The notes beneath the pieces are model-generated. The model was not told the DNA's origin, did no database searches, and saw only the letters and a list, made by a program, of their open reading frames with translations. 64,000 nucleotides of DNA from an uncultured Desulfobulbus sp. GTDB lineage: Bacteria > Desulfobacterota > Desulfobulbia > Desulfobulbales > Desulfobulbaceae. Below are positions 9,059-19,195 of this stretch, in pieces (the stretch's first letter is position 1; each line of letters starts with the position of its first letter). Where the stretch lies: the NCBI RefSeq assembly GCF_963665445.1, contig NZ_OY762276.1:5016601-5080600 (forward strand). The letters are read 5' to 3'. A program made the position numbers and the translations under genes.

Positions 9059-10180
9059 ATGATTGTCGGCGTACTCAAGGAAATCAAGACTGAGGAAAAT
9101 CGGGTCAGTGTGACGCCCGCCGGGGTGGAACAACTGGTGGCGGCCGGGCATCGCGTCCTGGTGGAAAGCGGTGCCGGAGTCGGCAGCGAACTGGGCGATA
9201 GCCTGTATCTCGATGCCGGAGCCGAGTTGGTCGAAGCTCCGGGCTCGATCTATGCCCAGGCCGGACTGGTGATGCACGTCAAGGAGCCGCTGCCCCAGGA
9301 GTACGCTCTCATTCGCCCGGGACAGATGGTGTTTACCTACTTTCATTTTGCCGCCTCAGAATCCCTGACCCGCGCCATGCTCGATCACCGGGCGGTCTGC
9401 ATCGCCTATGAGACCATCACCGACCCCGCGGGCAGGCTTCCCCTGTTGACCCCCATGAGCGAGGTCGCCGGAAGGATGGCGGCCCAGGAGGCGGCTAAAT
9501 ATCTGGAGCGAAGTCAGGGGGGCAGGGGGATTCTCATGGGCGGTGTGCCCGGAGTGGCTCCGGCAACTGTCCTCGTGCTCGGTGGTGGAACGGTCGGCAC
9601 CGAGGCGGCGCGTATTGCCAGCGGTCTCGGGGCCACGGTCTATCTGCTGGACACCAATGTCAACCGACTGCGGGCCTTGGCAGAGACCATGCCGAAAAAC
9701 TGCCTGGCGCTGATGTCTTCTCCGGCGACCATTCGCGATCTGTTGCCCCAGGCGGATGCGGTGATCGGTGCGGTCCTCATTCCCGGAGCCAAAGCGCCCA
9801 GATTGATTTCCCGCGAGATGCTGAGCGTCATGAAGCGGGGCGCGGTGTTGGTCGATGTGGCCATCGATCAGGGCGGCTGCTTTGCAACCTCCCGGCCGAC
9901 CACCCATGGCGATCCGGTCTATGAGGTGGACGGCGTGCTCCACTATTGCGTGGCCAATATGCCCGGAGCCGTGCCGCTCACCTCCACCCAGGCGCTGACC
10001 AATGCCACCTTGCCCTATGTCCTCACCCTTGCCGCCCAGGGCTGGCAACAGGCCGCCAAGGCCGATCCCGGCATCGCCGCCGGGGTGAATATGGTGGACG
10101 GCAAGTTGACCTGTGCCGCAGTGGCGCAGGCCTTCGGATTGCCGCACGTTCCCCTGGAGGAGATGCTTCGGTCTCTTTGA
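9059..10180 (+). CDS. ald: Alanine dehydrogenase
   Basis: A 373-residue NAD-dependent enzyme interconverting L-alanine with pyruvate and ammonia. The start is ATG 9059-9061 with AGGAGG eight bases upstream. The N-terminal half has the family signature [27 protein letters not shown] (catalytic Lys) and FTYFHFAAS (catalytic His). The Rossmann segment [18 protein letters not shown] lies near residues 170-187. Length matches the family (about 370). It stands alone, with a 135-bp gap from pabBC and a convergent rhodanese gene downstream. In a diazotroph it could serve ammonia or pyruvate metabolism, but the sequence shows no regulatory site. Confidence 0.95.
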   Translation: MIVGVLKEIKTEENRVSVTPAGVEQLVAAGHRVLVESGAGVGSELGDSLYLDAGAELVEAPGSIYAQAGLVMHVKEPLPQEYALIRPGQMVFTYFHFAASESLTRAMLDHRAVCIAYETITDPAGRLPLLTPMSEVAGRMAAQEAAKYLERSQGGRGILMGGVPGVAPATVLVLGGGTVGTEAARIASGLGATVYLLDTNVNRLRALAETMPKNCLALMSSPATIRDLLPQADAVIGAVLIPGAKAPRLISREMLSVMKRGAVLVDVAIDQGGCFATSRPTTHGDPVYEVDGVLHYCVANMPGAVPLTSTQALTNATLPYVLTLAAQGWQQAAKADPGIAAGVNMVDGKLTCAAVAQAFGLPHVPLEEMLRSL

Positions 10181-10195
10181 CGGGCTGTCGATATC

Positions 10196-10245
10196 ACAAA
10201 AAAAGAGGCCCAGGGCCGATTTCCCGGTCCCGCGCCCCTTTGATT
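10196..10245 (-). terminator. Probable terminator after the rhodanese gene
   Basis: On the minus strand an imperfect GC-rich stem (GGGGCGCGGGACCG against CGGCCCTGGGCCTC) is followed by a U-rich tract near 10196-10204. It lies in the gap between the convergent ald and rhodanese genes. The stem contains two mismatches. Confidence 0.55.
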
Positions 10246-10276
10246 TCTCTTCCGATCTATTCCTGTTGCGGAATTC

Positions 10277-10858
10277 TTACAACTGGCGTACGCCTGCGTC
10301 GCTGAGATATTTTTTTGCCTTGCGTTTGAGTTTGGCGTTTGTCTTGACCTCCTGAAGCAGATGCGGGTAGCCGGCACGGAACCAGACGATCTTCTCTGGG
10401 CTGTATCCCCAATCGGTCACTGCGACAAAGGTGGCATTGTAACTGCGGTGACAGGCCGGGCCCTGGCAGAAAAAAGCGACAGTGGCCGTGTCCTTGGAGA
10501 GGCCTGCATCACTCAGGGCTTTGGCCAGAGATTCTTTCGTGAGCGTATCGGCCGCACTTCCCTTTTTATCGTAAATCAACAGAACTGCACCTTGCACAGT
10601 GCCTTGGTTGAAAAAGCTTTCCGGTCGCGTATCCACCCAAAGCACGTTATTGCCGTTGGACAAATGTCCAACCGCTTCCGGCACATCCCAGATGGCTACG
10701 CCCCAGGGGAGTTTTTTGTAGGTGGAGGCGAGTTGATCCTGGGGGATTTTGCCTTTTTCCACCTCCTGGGCCATTCCTGTCTGCAACCCGATAAAGCCGA
10801 CACACAAAACCAGACACATGGCGAATGTGAACAGTGAACCGAATGTCCGTCTCTTCAT
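10277..10858 (-). CDS. Exported rhodanese-like protein
   Basis: A 193-residue protein with a clear signal peptide (MKRRTFGSLFTFAMCLVLCV and onward to a MAQ-like cleavage region near residue 30), so it is probably periplasmic. The body resembles a rhodanese domain. WVDTRPESFFNQGTVQGAV matches the CH2A motif, and AFFCQGPACHRS is the active-site loop with the sulfur-carrying Cys. The second Cys in the loop (CQGPAC) could form a disulfide. Family members transfer sulfane sulfur or act as sulfur or redox carriers; the acceptor is unknown. It is preceded by a 97-bp gap from the chemotaxis receptor gene and ends at a hairpin. Confidence 0.82.
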   Translation of the reverse strand: MKRRTFGSLFTFAMCLVLCVGFIGLQTGMAQEVEKGKIPQDQLASTYKKLPWGVAIWDVPEAVGHLSNGNNVLWVDTRPESFFNQGTVQGAVLLIYDKKGSAADTLTKESLAKALSDAGLSKDTATVAFFCQGPACHRSYNATFVAVTDWGYSPEKIVWFRAGYPHLLQEVKTNAKLKRKAKKYLSDAGVRQL

Positions 10859-10955
10859 ATCTTCCTCCTTGGTTGTGGGGTTCTTGGTAGGGCGTTTGCG
10901 GTGTGGGGTTCATGCCGCGGGAAAAACCGTGTACGGATGCCTTGGTACCAATGAT

Positions 10956-12965
10956 TTAGGGGATCCTGCGCACCTTGAACGTATCGATGCTTTTTTTCAG
11001 AGTTTCGGCTAGTTGCGAGAGCTGGTCAGCCGAGGTGTTGAGCGCTTGAATCGTTCGCCCGGTTACAGCGGCCACTTCTTGTAAATTTTCTATATTGTTT
11101 GAAAAACCACTGGTGATTGTGTGGGCGTGGGCAATGTTTTGTGAAATGTCGTTGGCCACGGCGGCCTGTTCCTCCACGGCACTGGCGATACCGAAGGTTG
11201 CATCTTTTGAACGGATGACCGCCTCGCCGATGGTTGCACTGCTGCGGACCGCCTGTTGTGTACATTGCTCGATATTGGTCACGTCCCCATGGATGGCCTG
11301 AGCTGTGCCCATGCTCTTTTGCGCCAGATCTTTGACCTCGGCGGCAACTACGGCAAATCCACGGCCCGCTTCTCCGGCACGGGCCGCCTCTATGGTCGCA
11401 TTCAGGGCAAGGAGGTTGGTCTGGTCGGCAAAATCGGAGATGGCCTGATTCGCCACGGAAATACTGGCCACCACCTGGCTCAGTTCCTCCATCACCTGGC
11501 CGGTTTCAACGGAGAACTGCTGTGCCTGGTGGATGGTTTCAGTGTTCTCGCTGCTGGTTCGACTGATCTCCCGGATGGATGCCGACATTTCCTCGGTCGC
11601 ACTGGCCACCACCTGCAGCTTGTTGGATATCTGCTCAAAGGCTTCGGCCAGATTCTTGGTTTGGGATTCAATCATATTGAGGGAAACCTGCAGCTCGCCG
11701 GAAAGGCCGGTGACGCTGCCGGCAACCTCGAGCAGATGTGCGGCATTCTGACTGATCTGTTCGATCATTGCCCCCAGATTGCCGGTAATCGCAAGCAGGG
11801 CTTTGCCGAGCACGTCCTTTTCCGAAGCGGGGACGATATCCACCGTGAGATTGCCGTCGGCAATCCGTTGGGCAAGGTTGGCCTGGATGCGAATATGGTC
11901 CGCCATACGGTTTAGCGCATTGGACATCGTCAAAATTTCGTCCTTGGACGTCATGTTGAGCGAGCTTGAAACGTCACCGGTGGCCAGGTCGGTGGCAAAG
12001 GCAACGATGCGGCTGATGGGATCGGTGATGCCCTTGCTCACCATCAGGTAGGCGAGTGCCTGTGAAAAGGCAAGGATGACCACACCGACGATCAAGCCAT
12101 AGAGCTGCCGTTTTTTTTCCGCACTCACCAGGTGAGAGGCATCTTGGGCCACGAGGAGATAGTTGCAGACCTGCTTTTGCGGATCGTTAATCGGCAGAAT
12201 ATTGATCAGGCGGTGCTGGCCCGCGAAACCTGTCTGAAGGAAAGGGTGCCCCTGCAGGTTTTCGGGCAGCTGGCTTAACAGGTGTGCTGCCTGTTCTGCT
12301 GTGTCGGTGACGGGAATGGCCCGATGGGCTGGGTCGTAAAGAAAGACTTGAGCTGCGGTCAACTCCGCGATGCGGTTGACCCAGCGCAGGGGAAAAAGGC
12401 CCAATTCCACATAGCCGACCGTGGCGTCAGTATCGTCAAGGATGCTGGAGAGGATGCAATATTCAGCGCCACAGGCAGGCATGGAACCTTCGCTGCCGCG
12501 GAAATAGAGATGAAAGGCCGCTTCTTTTGCGGCCAAGGCAAAGGTGTCGAAATAGGTGCTCGGCAGTATCTCCTCCCGTTTGGGGGCATCCTTGACCTGC
12601 TGATAAATCAGATGTTTTTCTGCATTGTAAATGGAAAAACGGATGATCCCCTCTTCCTGCAGGGAGAGAAATTGGCCATCGAGAATCATGCGGACAGCGT
12701 TATTGTCGGGCTTGAGGGTGTACTCGAGGAGTTCGCTCATCATGAGTACGTTGGTCAGCATCTTTTCCAGATGTTTGGCCTGACTGTTGAGCACGCTGTC
12801 GAAGGCGATGGTGTTGGCCGTGGCGATGGCCCGGTTGCGTTCTTCTTTGAGCTGTCCGGTGCCCTGAAAGGAGAAGGTAAGCAGTGCCGGGACGAGCAGC
12901 ACTATGGGAATGAGCACCGCTCCCATAATTTTGATTTTGAGAGAAACCTTGCCTGCACTCTTCAT
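10956..12965 (-). CDS. Methyl-accepting chemotaxis protein
   Basis: A 669-residue transmembrane receptor. TM1 is at about residues 11-33 and TM2 at about 287-312, enclosing a periplasmic sensor of about 250 residues, the size and character of a double Cache domain ([20 protein letters not shown]). A HAMP linker follows TM2 ([19 protein letters not shown]). The cytoplasmic signalling helix hairpin contains the conserved tip [19 protein letters not shown]. The receptor would signal through CheA/CheW at a cell pole. The ligand is unknown; Cache sensors often bind small organic acids or amino acids. No che genes are adjacent, so it is an orphan receptor. Confidence 0.93.
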   Translation of the reverse strand: MKSAGKVSLKIKIMGAVLIPIVLLVPALLTFSFQGTGQLKEERNRAIATANTIAFDSVLNSQAKHLEKMLTNVLMMSELLEYTLKPDNNAVRMILDGQFLSLQEEGIIRFSIYNAEKHLIYQQVKDAPKREEILPSTYFDTFALAAKEAAFHLYFRGSEGSMPACGAEYCILSSILDDTDATVGYVELGLFPLRWVNRIAELTAAQVFLYDPAHRAIPVTDTAEQAAHLLSQLPENLQGHPFLQTGFAGQHRLINILPINDPQKQVCNYLLVAQDASHLVSAEKKRQLYGLIVGVVILAFSQALAYLMVSKGITDPISRIVAFATDLATGDVSSSLNMTSKDEILTMSNALNRMADHIRIQANLAQRIADGNLTVDIVPASEKDVLGKALLAITGNLGAMIEQISQNAAHLLEVAGSVTGLSGELQVSLNMIESQTKNLAEAFEQISNKLQVVASATEEMSASIREISRTSSENTETIHQAQQFSVETGQVMEELSQVVASISVANQAISDFADQTNLLALNATIEAARAGEAGRGFAVVAAEVKDLAQKSMGTAQAIHGDVTNIEQCTQQAVRSSATIGEAVIRSKDATFGIASAVEEQAAVANDISQNIAHAHTITSGFSNNIENLQEVAAVTGRTIQALNTSADQLSQLAETLKKSIDTFKVRRIP

Positions 12966-13129
12966 AGGAAATCCGCCTGGTTAGGATTTGACTGCTACTG
13001 GCAGGGTATCACATGAAAGGAAAAAGAAAAGGCAATGAGGTGGTTTTTTGGAAATTGTTCTCACTTGAAATGGCAAGTGTAAAAACAGGTGATTGGCGGA
13101 GTCGCTCTGCAGGGGGAAGGAGGATGGGG

Positions 13130-13984
13130 TCAGTGGATGAGCGCACGCAAGCGGTGCAGATTTTTGACATCCTCGGCGAGGTCGTCGCCCTTGTCGGTTT
13201 CCAGGGTCATGGGCAGGTGGCCGAATCGATCGTCATTGAGCAGGTGGCGAAATCCCTCCAGGCCGATGCAGCCGTCGCCGATGTGGGCATGGCGGTCCAC
13301 CCGGCTGCCGCAGTCCTTTTTCGAGTCGTTGAGATGAAAGAGGTGGATCCGCTCCAGGCCGACCTGGTCGGCCAGTTCGTCCATGGTGCGGCTGTAGGTT
13401 TCTGGGGTACGGATATCGTACCCGGCGGCAAAAATATGGCAGGTGTCGACACAGACGCCGAGGTGCTGCGGGGAGCGGCTTTTTTTGAGCAGATATCCCA
13501 GTTCGGCAAAGTCGCTGCCTAAAGAGGTTCCCTGTCCGGCGGTGGTTTCCAAGAGAATCGTCATCCCCGAGCCGAGGACGCCAGCGCGAAGCAGCACCTG
13601 CTCGAGGTTACGGTGAACCGTTTCAAGCCCTGCCTCCACACCGCGGCCGCCGTGACTGCCGGGATGGATCACCACCAGGGGGATGCCCAGCTGTCGGCAG
13701 CGAACAAGCTCCTCCCTGAAGGCGGCAACGGATTTTTCCGCCTTGTCCGGTTCCTCGGCGGCCAGGTTGATCAGGTAGGAGGCATGGGAGGCCACCGGCA
13801 TGGAACCGTGCTCCTGCCAGGCCTTTTGAAAGGCGAGGATGTCTGCCTCGCTTAAGGCCTTGGTCTTCCACTGGCGCTGGTTGGCGGTAAAGATCTGCAA
13901 GGACTCGCCGCCTACCCGGGCGATGCGGTCAAAGGCCAGGTGCAGTCCGCCGGCAATGGATTCATGGGCTCCGAGAAGCGGCAT
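13130..13984 (-). CDS. nfo: Endonuclease IV (AP endonuclease)
   Basis: A 284-residue TIM-barrel metal enzyme of base-excision repair that cuts at abasic sites. Family motifs in order: LGAHESIAGGL at the N-terminus, ASHASYLINLA, VVIHPGSHGG, ILLETTAGQGTSLG, VCVDTCHIFAAGYDI, FHLNDSKKDCGSRVDRHAHI and LETDKG. These supply the His, Asp and Glu ligands of the trinuclear zinc site. It lies 28 bp downstream of surE on the same strand and is probably the last gene of a DUF1499-surE-nfo operon. Length is typical. Confidence 0.95.
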   Translation of the reverse strand: MPLLGAHESIAGGLHLAFDRIARVGGESLQIFTANQRQWKTKALSEADILAFQKAWQEHGSMPVASHASYLINLAAEEPDKAEKSVAAFREELVRCRQLGIPLVVIHPGSHGGRGVEAGLETVHRNLEQVLLRAGVLGSGMTILLETTAGQGTSLGSDFAELGYLLKKSRSPQHLGVCVDTCHIFAAGYDIRTPETYSRTMDELADQVGLERIHLFHLNDSKKDCGSRVDRHAHIGDGCIGLEGFRHLLNDDRFGHLPMTLETDKGDDLAEDVKNLHRLRALIH

Positions 13985-14012
13985 TACAACAGCTCCCGGT
14001 GGAGAGAAGGTT

Positions 14013-14765
14013 TTACATTTGCCATTGTTGTTCCAAATACTTCAGGCCGGCATGATTGGTCAGGTCGAGTTGGATCGGAGTCACCGAAATATAGCCCTGG
14101 CGGACCGCCTGCTCGTCGGTGTTTTCGCCGCCGGACCAGTGCACCGTACCGCCGCCGATCCAGTAGTGGGTCCGCCCCCAGGGGTCAAGGGTTTCCTGGA
14201 TGGCATCCCGGTAGCGGCGCCGTCCTTGGCTGGTGAAACGGATGCCGTGAATTTTTCCGGAGGGCAGCGGCGGGATGTTGATGTTCAGCAGCGACTTGGG
14301 GGGCAGGTGCATGTTCAGGGCCATGGAGGCCAGTTTCCAGGCCACCGCCGCCGCGACCTCAAAATCAAAGGGATGGGTTCCGCCCAGGGAAAAGGCCAAC
14401 GACGGAATGCCGTACATGGTGCCCTCGATGGCCGCAGACACGGTGCCCGAATAGCTGATGTCATCCCCAAGGTTGGGGCCAGGGTTGATCCCGGAGACCA
14501 GCAGGTCGGGTTTGCGGGGGAGAATCTTGTTGGTGGCGATGGTGACGCAATCCGTCGGGGTGCCGTCGATGGTGTAGATTTCGTCCGTCAGTTGCACCAC
14601 TTTGAGCGGACGATTCATGGTCAGTGAATGGCTGACCGCGGAATTATCCCGTTCCGGGGCGACGATGATAGCCTCTCCGAGAGGGCTGACCGCCTCGTGA
14701 AGGGCGCGAATGCCGGGTGCATATACGCCGTCGTCATTGGTGACCAGGATGAGCGGATTGTCCAT
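14013..14765 (-). CDS. surE: 5'/3'-nucleotidase SurE
   Basis: A 250-residue divalent-metal phosphatase acting on nucleoside monophosphates, a stress or stationary-phase survival protein. The start has the signature LILVTNDDGVYAPGI (metal-binding Asp pair), followed by APERDNSAVSHSLT and LLVSGINPGPNLGDDISYSGT, the conserved Asn region. The fold and length are standard. The start ATG follows a GGAGG-type site, 12 bp after the DUF1499 gene. Downstream nfo begins 28 bp away. Grouping surE with a repair nuclease suggests shared stress expression, which is inference. Confidence 0.95.
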   Translation of the reverse strand: MDNPLILVTNDDGVYAPGIRALHEAVSPLGEAIIVAPERDNSAVSHSLTMNRPLKVVQLTDEIYTIDGTPTDCVTIATNKILPRKPDLLVSGINPGPNLGDDISYSGTVSAAIEGTMYGIPSLAFSLGGTHPFDFEVAAAVAWKLASMALNMHLPPKSLLNINIPPLPSGKIHGIRFTSQGRRRYRDAIQETLDPWGRTHYWIGGGTVHWSGGENTDEQAVRQGYISVTPIQLDLTNHAGLKYLEQQWQM

Positions 14766-14777
14766 GGAGACACCTCC

Positions 14778-15512
14778 TTAGGCCGAGGGTTTGTTGAACT
14801 GCTGAATAAACTTTCCAATCCGTTTGGCGTTCACTCCCAGGTCGCTGACGCCTGCCCGGGAGGCGGAACGGAGATCGATCCGACTTCCGTCGGCGGTCGC
14901 GGTGATGCGAATGGCGATATCGTCAATGAAGCCGAAGATCGGGGATTTTTCGCTGGCCTCGATGGTTCCCTGGGTTGCATTTGGGGCGATGATCCGCCAG
15001 CCGAGTTCCTGGGCTGTGGCCAGGGCCTTGGCAAAGGCCTGGGCCGGCGACAGGGAGCTCTCTATCGGCTTGATGTCCCGGTAGGTCTGCTGCTGTTGCG
15101 CAAAGAGATCCGGCCCCTGGTAGGCGGGGGAATTGTCCGCCGGAGTTCGCTCGCCAGCGGCCACGATAAACATGGGCGGATGTACGGCGTCGGTGGTGAT
15201 GTCATGGATTGGGGGCACTTTGGCTCCCCGCATTCCCAGGATCAAAAAACCGATCAGCACCGGCAGGGAAAAGAGGGCGGCCAACAGGCAGTGGCCGCTT
15301 GCCCCCTGGTGCCGGCCGGAGCGGAGCTTGGCGAACAGGACCAGCAGGCTGAGAAATCCGATCAGGATCACCGCGGCAAGGGCGGCGGCCATCAGCAACA
15401 GGGCCGGTCGCCAGGTGAGCCACTGCAGGCGAAAGGCCAGTATTGCCAAAAGGCTGAGGCCGAATGCAACCAATTCACCCTTCCAGAACCATGAGCTTCG
15501 GTTGTGTTTCAA
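14778..15512 (-). CDS. DUF1499 membrane protein
   Basis: A 244-residue protein. Three hydrophobic segments occupy about residues 10-30, 35-62 and 78-95, followed by a soluble domain of about 140 residues. That domain (LGWRIIAPNATQGTIEASEKS, then FIDDIAIRI and RIDLRSASRAGVSDLGVN) carries the recognisable pattern of the DUF1499 family. Function of the family is not established. It is the first gene of the cluster with surE and nfo and is divergent from the HD-domain gene, so the promoter lies in 15513-15637. Confidence 0.8.
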   Translation of the reverse strand: MKHNRSSWFWKGELVAFGLSLLAILAFRLQWLTWRPALLLMAAALAAVILIGFLSLLVLFAKLRSGRHQGASGHCLLAALFSLPVLIGFLILGMRGAKVPPIHDITTDAVHPPMFIVAAGERTPADNSPAYQGPDLFAQQQQTYRDIKPIESSLSPAQAFAKALATAQELGWRIIAPNATQGTIEASEKSPIFGFIDDIAIRITATADGSRIDLRSASRAGVSDLGVNAKRIGKFIQQFNKPSA

Positions 15513-15637
15513 AGGAAATTTCTCCGCAAGAAAAGATGGGTCCTATCTTGAATCGTCCAGAGCCATTCCGTATACTGCCTAGAGTAATGATTTCATTTGG
15601 CGGCATGGCTTTACTTTAGATGTGGTAGACAGCAACC

Positions 15638-16885
15638 ATGGATAATAACAAAGGCTCGCTCATCCTCAAAGCACTTTCCCCGGACGCCGATGCGGCAGAG
15701 GTTGTCGCCTATCTGGAAAAGCGGGCCAAGAGTATTCCCCCGGACAAGATTCCCCTGTTGCTTGACAACCTGCCGGTGGTTTTGAGCCGGAACGTGGCCG
15801 AGGAAACAGGGCGGGTGGTGATTCATCGGCTGCAGGAGTTGGGCGCGATTGCGGTGTTTCTTCCGGCCCTGGAGGCGGAGCGCAGGGAAGGGGGGCTGGG
15901 GGACGATTGCGAGGCCGCCCCGATAAAGGGCCGCCTGTCCCGTCCCAGTCCCAGGCTGCAGCAGATCAAGCAGGTCAACAAAGAGCTGTGGATCGTCCTT
16001 TCCATGCTCGGCATTGCCTGGATGCTCAACTATTCCATCGCCTCCCAGTATCTGCTTTTGGGCTTTTACACCCTGCCTGCGGTGGTCTCAGCCTATCTTT
16101 TCGGCCGCCGTCAGGCCGTGTTGACCGCCTTTGCCGCCATCCTCCTGGTGGGGGTGGTCAACTATTACAATCCCGGTCGTTTCGACAGCATCCAGTGCGC
16201 TGGAATCGGCGGCAATAACCAGTGGTACCATATCATCTCCTGGGGCTGCATTCTTCTGGTGACCGCGTACACCATGGGAACCCTGTACGAACGCAATAAG
16301 ATGAAGGTGGAGGAGCTGCGCCAGACCTACCAGGGCTTGTTGCTCATCCTGCGCCACTTCATCGCCCAGGACGAGGACAAGGAGAATCACTGTTTCCGCG
16401 TCTCCATCTACGCCACCCGCATTGCCTCGGCCATGGGGCTGGAAAAGGAGGAGATCGAGGATATCCGCTCCGCCGCCCTGCTGCATGACATCGGTCACCT
16501 GAAGATCAGCCGATCCATCCTCTCAAAGGCGGCCCGGATCAACCGGCTGCCCGCCTCGTTGCTTGGCGAGCAGGTGGTGGACGCCCACCCCCTCAGTGGG
16601 CCCATGGGGCGGATTCTGCCCATGCTCATCGGTCAGCATCCTCGGCCGGAACAAGCCGACAAAGAAGAACCCGTCCTGCCGCCCATGGGGGCCCGCATTC
16701 TTGCGGTGGCCGATGCCTTTGATCTGTTGACCGTCGGCACCGAGCACCAGGCCCCGCTTTCGCCCAAGGAGGCCAAGGCGCGAATCCTCGCTGATCAGGA
16801 GAGCGGGTTTGATCCGGATGTGGTGAAGACCTTCGCCGCAGCTGTTGATCGCATGGATCTGGATTTGCCCAGCATGCTCCTTTAG
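15638..16885 (+). CDS. Membrane-anchored HD-domain phosphohydrolase-like protein
   Basis: A 415-residue protein. Residues 1-115 are soluble and unrecognised. About 115-215 hold four hydrophobic segments (LWIVLSMLGIAWMLNYSI onward). After a coiled linker (NKMKVEELRQTYQGLLLIL) an HD domain starts near residue 245, with HCFRVSIYATRIA and LLHDIGHLKI (metal-binding H283-D284). The spacing resembles HD-GYP proteins that hydrolyse cyclic di-GMP, but the GYP triplet is not evident: the region after HPLSGPMGRILPMLIGQH is divergent. It may therefore act on another nucleotide or be regulatory. It converges with the M48 gene across 7 bp. Confidence 0.75.
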   Translation: MDNNKGSLILKALSPDADAAEVVAYLEKRAKSIPPDKIPLLLDNLPVVLSRNVAEETGRVVIHRLQELGAIAVFLPALEAERREGGLGDDCEAAPIKGRLSRPSPRLQQIKQVNKELWIVLSMLGIAWMLNYSIASQYLLLGFYTLPAVVSAYLFGRRQAVLTAFAAILLVGVVNYYNPGRFDSIQCAGIGGNNQWYHIISWGCILLVTAYTMGTLYERNKMKVEELRQTYQGLLLILRHFIAQDEDKENHCFRVSIYATRIASAMGLEKEEIEDIRSAALLHDIGHLKISRSILSKAARINRLPASLLGEQVVDAHPLSGPMGRILPMLIGQHPRPEQADKEEPVLPPMGARILAVADAFDLLTVGTEHQAPLSPKEAKARILADQESGFDPDVVKTFAAAVDRMDLDLPSMLL

Positions 16886-16892
16886 GACGCAT

Positions 16893-18719
16893 TCATTGTT
16901 GAGGCTGTATCTCCTCTCCCCAACGTTGGTTCTTGAATTTTTCTAACTGTTCCAGATAATACGGCTGGTTTTTCGGGTCCAGGCCAAAGGCGCGTTTTTC
17001 GGTCTCCACGGCCTCCCGGATCATGTCGTTTGCCCAATAGGCGGTGGCCAAGGTGTCGAGGATGTGGCCCCGTTCTCTGATCATGGCCGCGGTCAGGGCC
17101 AAGGTCAGAGCGCGGTCCTTGTTGCGAATGGAGGTATCCTTGGCGGTCAGAAGCAGCCAGGCGAGGTTGTTGTTGAGTTCGGCGTTCATCGGGGCAAGTT
17201 TCAGGGCCTGTTCGTAGGCATCAACCGCCTTTTTCTCCATCTGTTTGCTCTGGAGAAAATCTCCCAGATAAATGAGCCAGAGACTGTTTTTCGGCTCCTG
17301 ACGGACCTTCTGCATCAGTACCGCCTCGGCGTATTTGGTCTCGTACTCCTCGGGGAGTTTGCCGGTGTTGATCTGGTGCAGCCCCAAGACCAGAAGGCCG
17401 ATAATGGCAAAATAAGTCAAGAGGCTGCTGCGCAGTTTGCGTTCATGGCGGGTGATCAGGCTACGATCGGACTCGCAGAGGCGAAGGAAATCGATGCGTT
17501 CACCGATCCCGTAATGGTGCCAGTTTTTTTCGTCCCGGTTGCCGCCGCTCAAATGGGCGATCTTCTCGAAGGAACGGATTAGGGGCCAACTGGTGCCGAT
17601 GGCGCGAAAAACGTAGGCATCGGCCTGGCGTTCGAAGTTGCGGATGAAATAGCCGAAGACGAAACGAAAATAGACCAGCATCAAGATCAGCAAGGGAGCG
17701 GTGGCCAGGACGCCGAGCACGTTCTCCGGGCTGAAGGGGAGATGCGGCAGCAGGGTGTAAAAGAGGTCATTGGAGAGAACCAGGTGCGGCAGGGGCGTTG
17801 CCACTGCACCAGCCAGAAGGCTGAACCCGAGAAACAGCACCATGTAAAGAACAAGATGGAGATGCCTCACATGGCCTATCTCATGGGCGAGGACACTGTC
17901 AAGTTCGTCCTGGTCAAGTGTTTCCAAAAGCGCTGGGGTGATGAGCAGATAGCGCAACCTGGGCACGATCCCCATGATGCCCGCGGTCAGGACCTGCCCT
18001 TCAAACAGTGGCCAGGTATAGATTTCCGAATGAAATCCCTGCGACTCGCAGAATGCCACCAGGCGATCGCGCTGGGGGCTTGCAGGAAGTGGCGTGCAGC
18101 CCCAGAGAGTGCGGACCAGAGGGGGGAAGGCCAGGGTAAGAAAAACCAGGAAAAGGATAAAGAGGACCAGGTCGCCCCAGGGGGAGCGCAGCAACTGTCG
18201 CAGTTGAGGGATGGGCAACATCTGCAGACCGTCGAACACCAGCGAGAGGCTTATCCAGGGGAGGACGATGGGCAGATTGACCGTGAAATTTGAGCGGATA
18301 AAGGCCAACGGACTGTACACGCGCTGGAAATTCTGTTCATACCGTTTTCGGGCCGCCTGCCACATCAGGGCCAGGAGCAGGAAGAAGCCGCCAAGTCCGG
18401 CCAGATCGGTGAGGACCGGCAATCGTCCCCCTAAGGAGAGCGGGGTGAGGAAATGCTTGATGTCGAGCAGGTAGACCAATCCAATAAAGACCAGCACCGC
18501 CAGGATGGAGAGCTTTTTCTCCGCCGCGAAGTACCCGTTGGGACCAGAGCTCGAGCGGGCAAAGAGACGGGCGGCAATCTGGGCGTACAGCCAATAGACG
18601 GCCCCGACCGCAACCAGTGTCCAGAGCGGTGAGAGTGTGGGCTTGGCCGCCGGCGTATTGGTGGAAAAGACAAAAATAACCACCAGGAAATAGAGCAAGT
18701 TACTGTAGAGCATAACCAC
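16893..18719 (-). CDS. Integral-membrane M48 metalloprotease with C-terminal TPR
   Basis: A 608-residue protein. It has at least eight hydrophobic segments between residues 1 and 420. The zinc site HEIGH is at residues 279-283 in DSVLAHEIGHVRHLH, with a downstream RQADAYVF (third ligand region) near residue 370. This is the Ste24/HtpX-type M48 architecture. Residues about 470-600 form tetratricopeptide-like repeats (LWLIYLGDFLQSKQMEKKAV, then AELNNNLAWLLLTAKD), probably for protein contacts. Such proteases take part in membrane protein quality control; the substrate is unknown. It is convergent with the HD gene, and its promoter lies upstream of 18719 near the tRNA. Confidence 0.87.
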   Translation of the reverse strand: MVMLYSNLLYFLVVIFVFSTNTPAAKPTLSPLWTLVAVGAVYWLYAQIAARLFARSSSGPNGYFAAEKKLSILAVLVFIGLVYLLDIKHFLTPLSLGGRLPVLTDLAGLGGFFLLLALMWQAARKRYEQNFQRVYSPLAFIRSNFTVNLPIVLPWISLSLVFDGLQMLPIPQLRQLLRSPWGDLVLFILFLVFLTLAFPPLVRTLWGCTPLPASPQRDRLVAFCESQGFHSEIYTWPLFEGQVLTAGIMGIVPRLRYLLITPALLETLDQDELDSVLAHEIGHVRHLHLVLYMVLFLGFSLLAGAVATPLPHLVLSNDLFYTLLPHLPFSPENVLGVLATAPLLILMLVYFRFVFGYFIRNFERQADAYVFRAIGTSWPLIRSFEKIAHLSGGNRDEKNWHHYGIGERIDFLRLCESDRSLITRHERKLRSSLLTYFAIIGLLVLGLHQINTGKLPEEYETKYAEAVLMQKVRQEPKNSLWLIYLGDFLQSKQMEKKAVDAYEQALKLAPMNAELNNNLAWLLLTAKDTSIRNKDRALTLALTAAMIRERGHILDTLATAYWANDMIREAVETEKRAFGLDPKNQPYYLEQLEKFKNQRWGEEIQPQQ

Positions 18720-18877
18720 CTGCCTGTATTGGAAGGGCCGCCTGTTCTCCTCTGTTCAGCAGGCCGCGGATTGCTGCTAATGCTATGCATGTTTGTTGCA
18801 GTATGCCAGAATCGTTTGCCGATTTTTAAGGCTTTTTCGAACAGTGCCCTGATTTTCGGGGAAAATATGAAAAAATG

Positions 18878-18905
18878 TTGACCTTTACCGATTTCCTGGT
18901 ATTAT
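18878..18905 (+). promoter_or_regulatory. Sigma-70-type promoter of the tRNA
   Basis: TTGACC (18878-18883), 16 bases, TATTAT (18900-18905). The predicted start near 18912 is about 15 nt before the tRNA 5' end. Confidence 0.65.
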
Positions 18906-18926
18906 ATTCAGTTTACTGTAGCTTTC

Positions 18927-19003
18927 GGGCCTATAGCTCAGTTGGCTAGAGCCACCGGCTCATAACCGGTCGGTCCCTGGTTCGAGTCCAGGTGGGCCCA
19001 CCA
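18927..19003 (+). tRNA. tRNA with CAU anticodon, probably tRNA-Ile2 (lysidine)
   Basis: A 77-nt cloverleaf including an encoded CCA. The acceptor arm GGGCCTA pairs with TGGGCCC. The D arm is GCTC/GAGC, the anticodon stem is ACCGG/CCGGT with CAT at 18961-18963, and the T arm is CCTGG/CCAGG. CAU can denote elongator Met, initiator Met or Ile2. The acceptor has C4-G69 and C5-G68, base pairs known to be recognised by the tRNA-Ile lysidine synthetase TilS. The other CAU tRNA in the window (36087) lacks them. I therefore favour Ile2, decoding AUA; that assignment is inference. Confidence 0.8.
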
Positions 19004-19141
19004 TATTTTCGCTTGAGTGGTTGTATATTTTTTTGACTCACTCCAATTTGAGCTACCAGATGTGATTACGTTTTTGAGCACGTTGACATGCGACCAGCAA
19101 CCATGGCTGATAGATCAGCGGGGCATTGAAAAAAATGTCTG

Positions 19142-19180
19142 AAAAGAGGTACATCTTCAAGGATGTGCCTCTTTTTCTTT
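19142..19180 (+). terminator. Intrinsic terminator just upstream of the Nif3-like gene
   Basis: A 14-bp stem (AAAAGAGGTACATC against GATGTGCCTCTTTT, one G-U pair) with a six-base loop, followed by TTTTTCTTT. It sits 139 bp after the tRNA and 16 bp before the Nif3-like GTG start. It may terminate tRNA transcription or act as a leader terminator for the next genes. Confidence 0.75.
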
Positions 19181-19195
19181 ACTGAGTACGAAAGA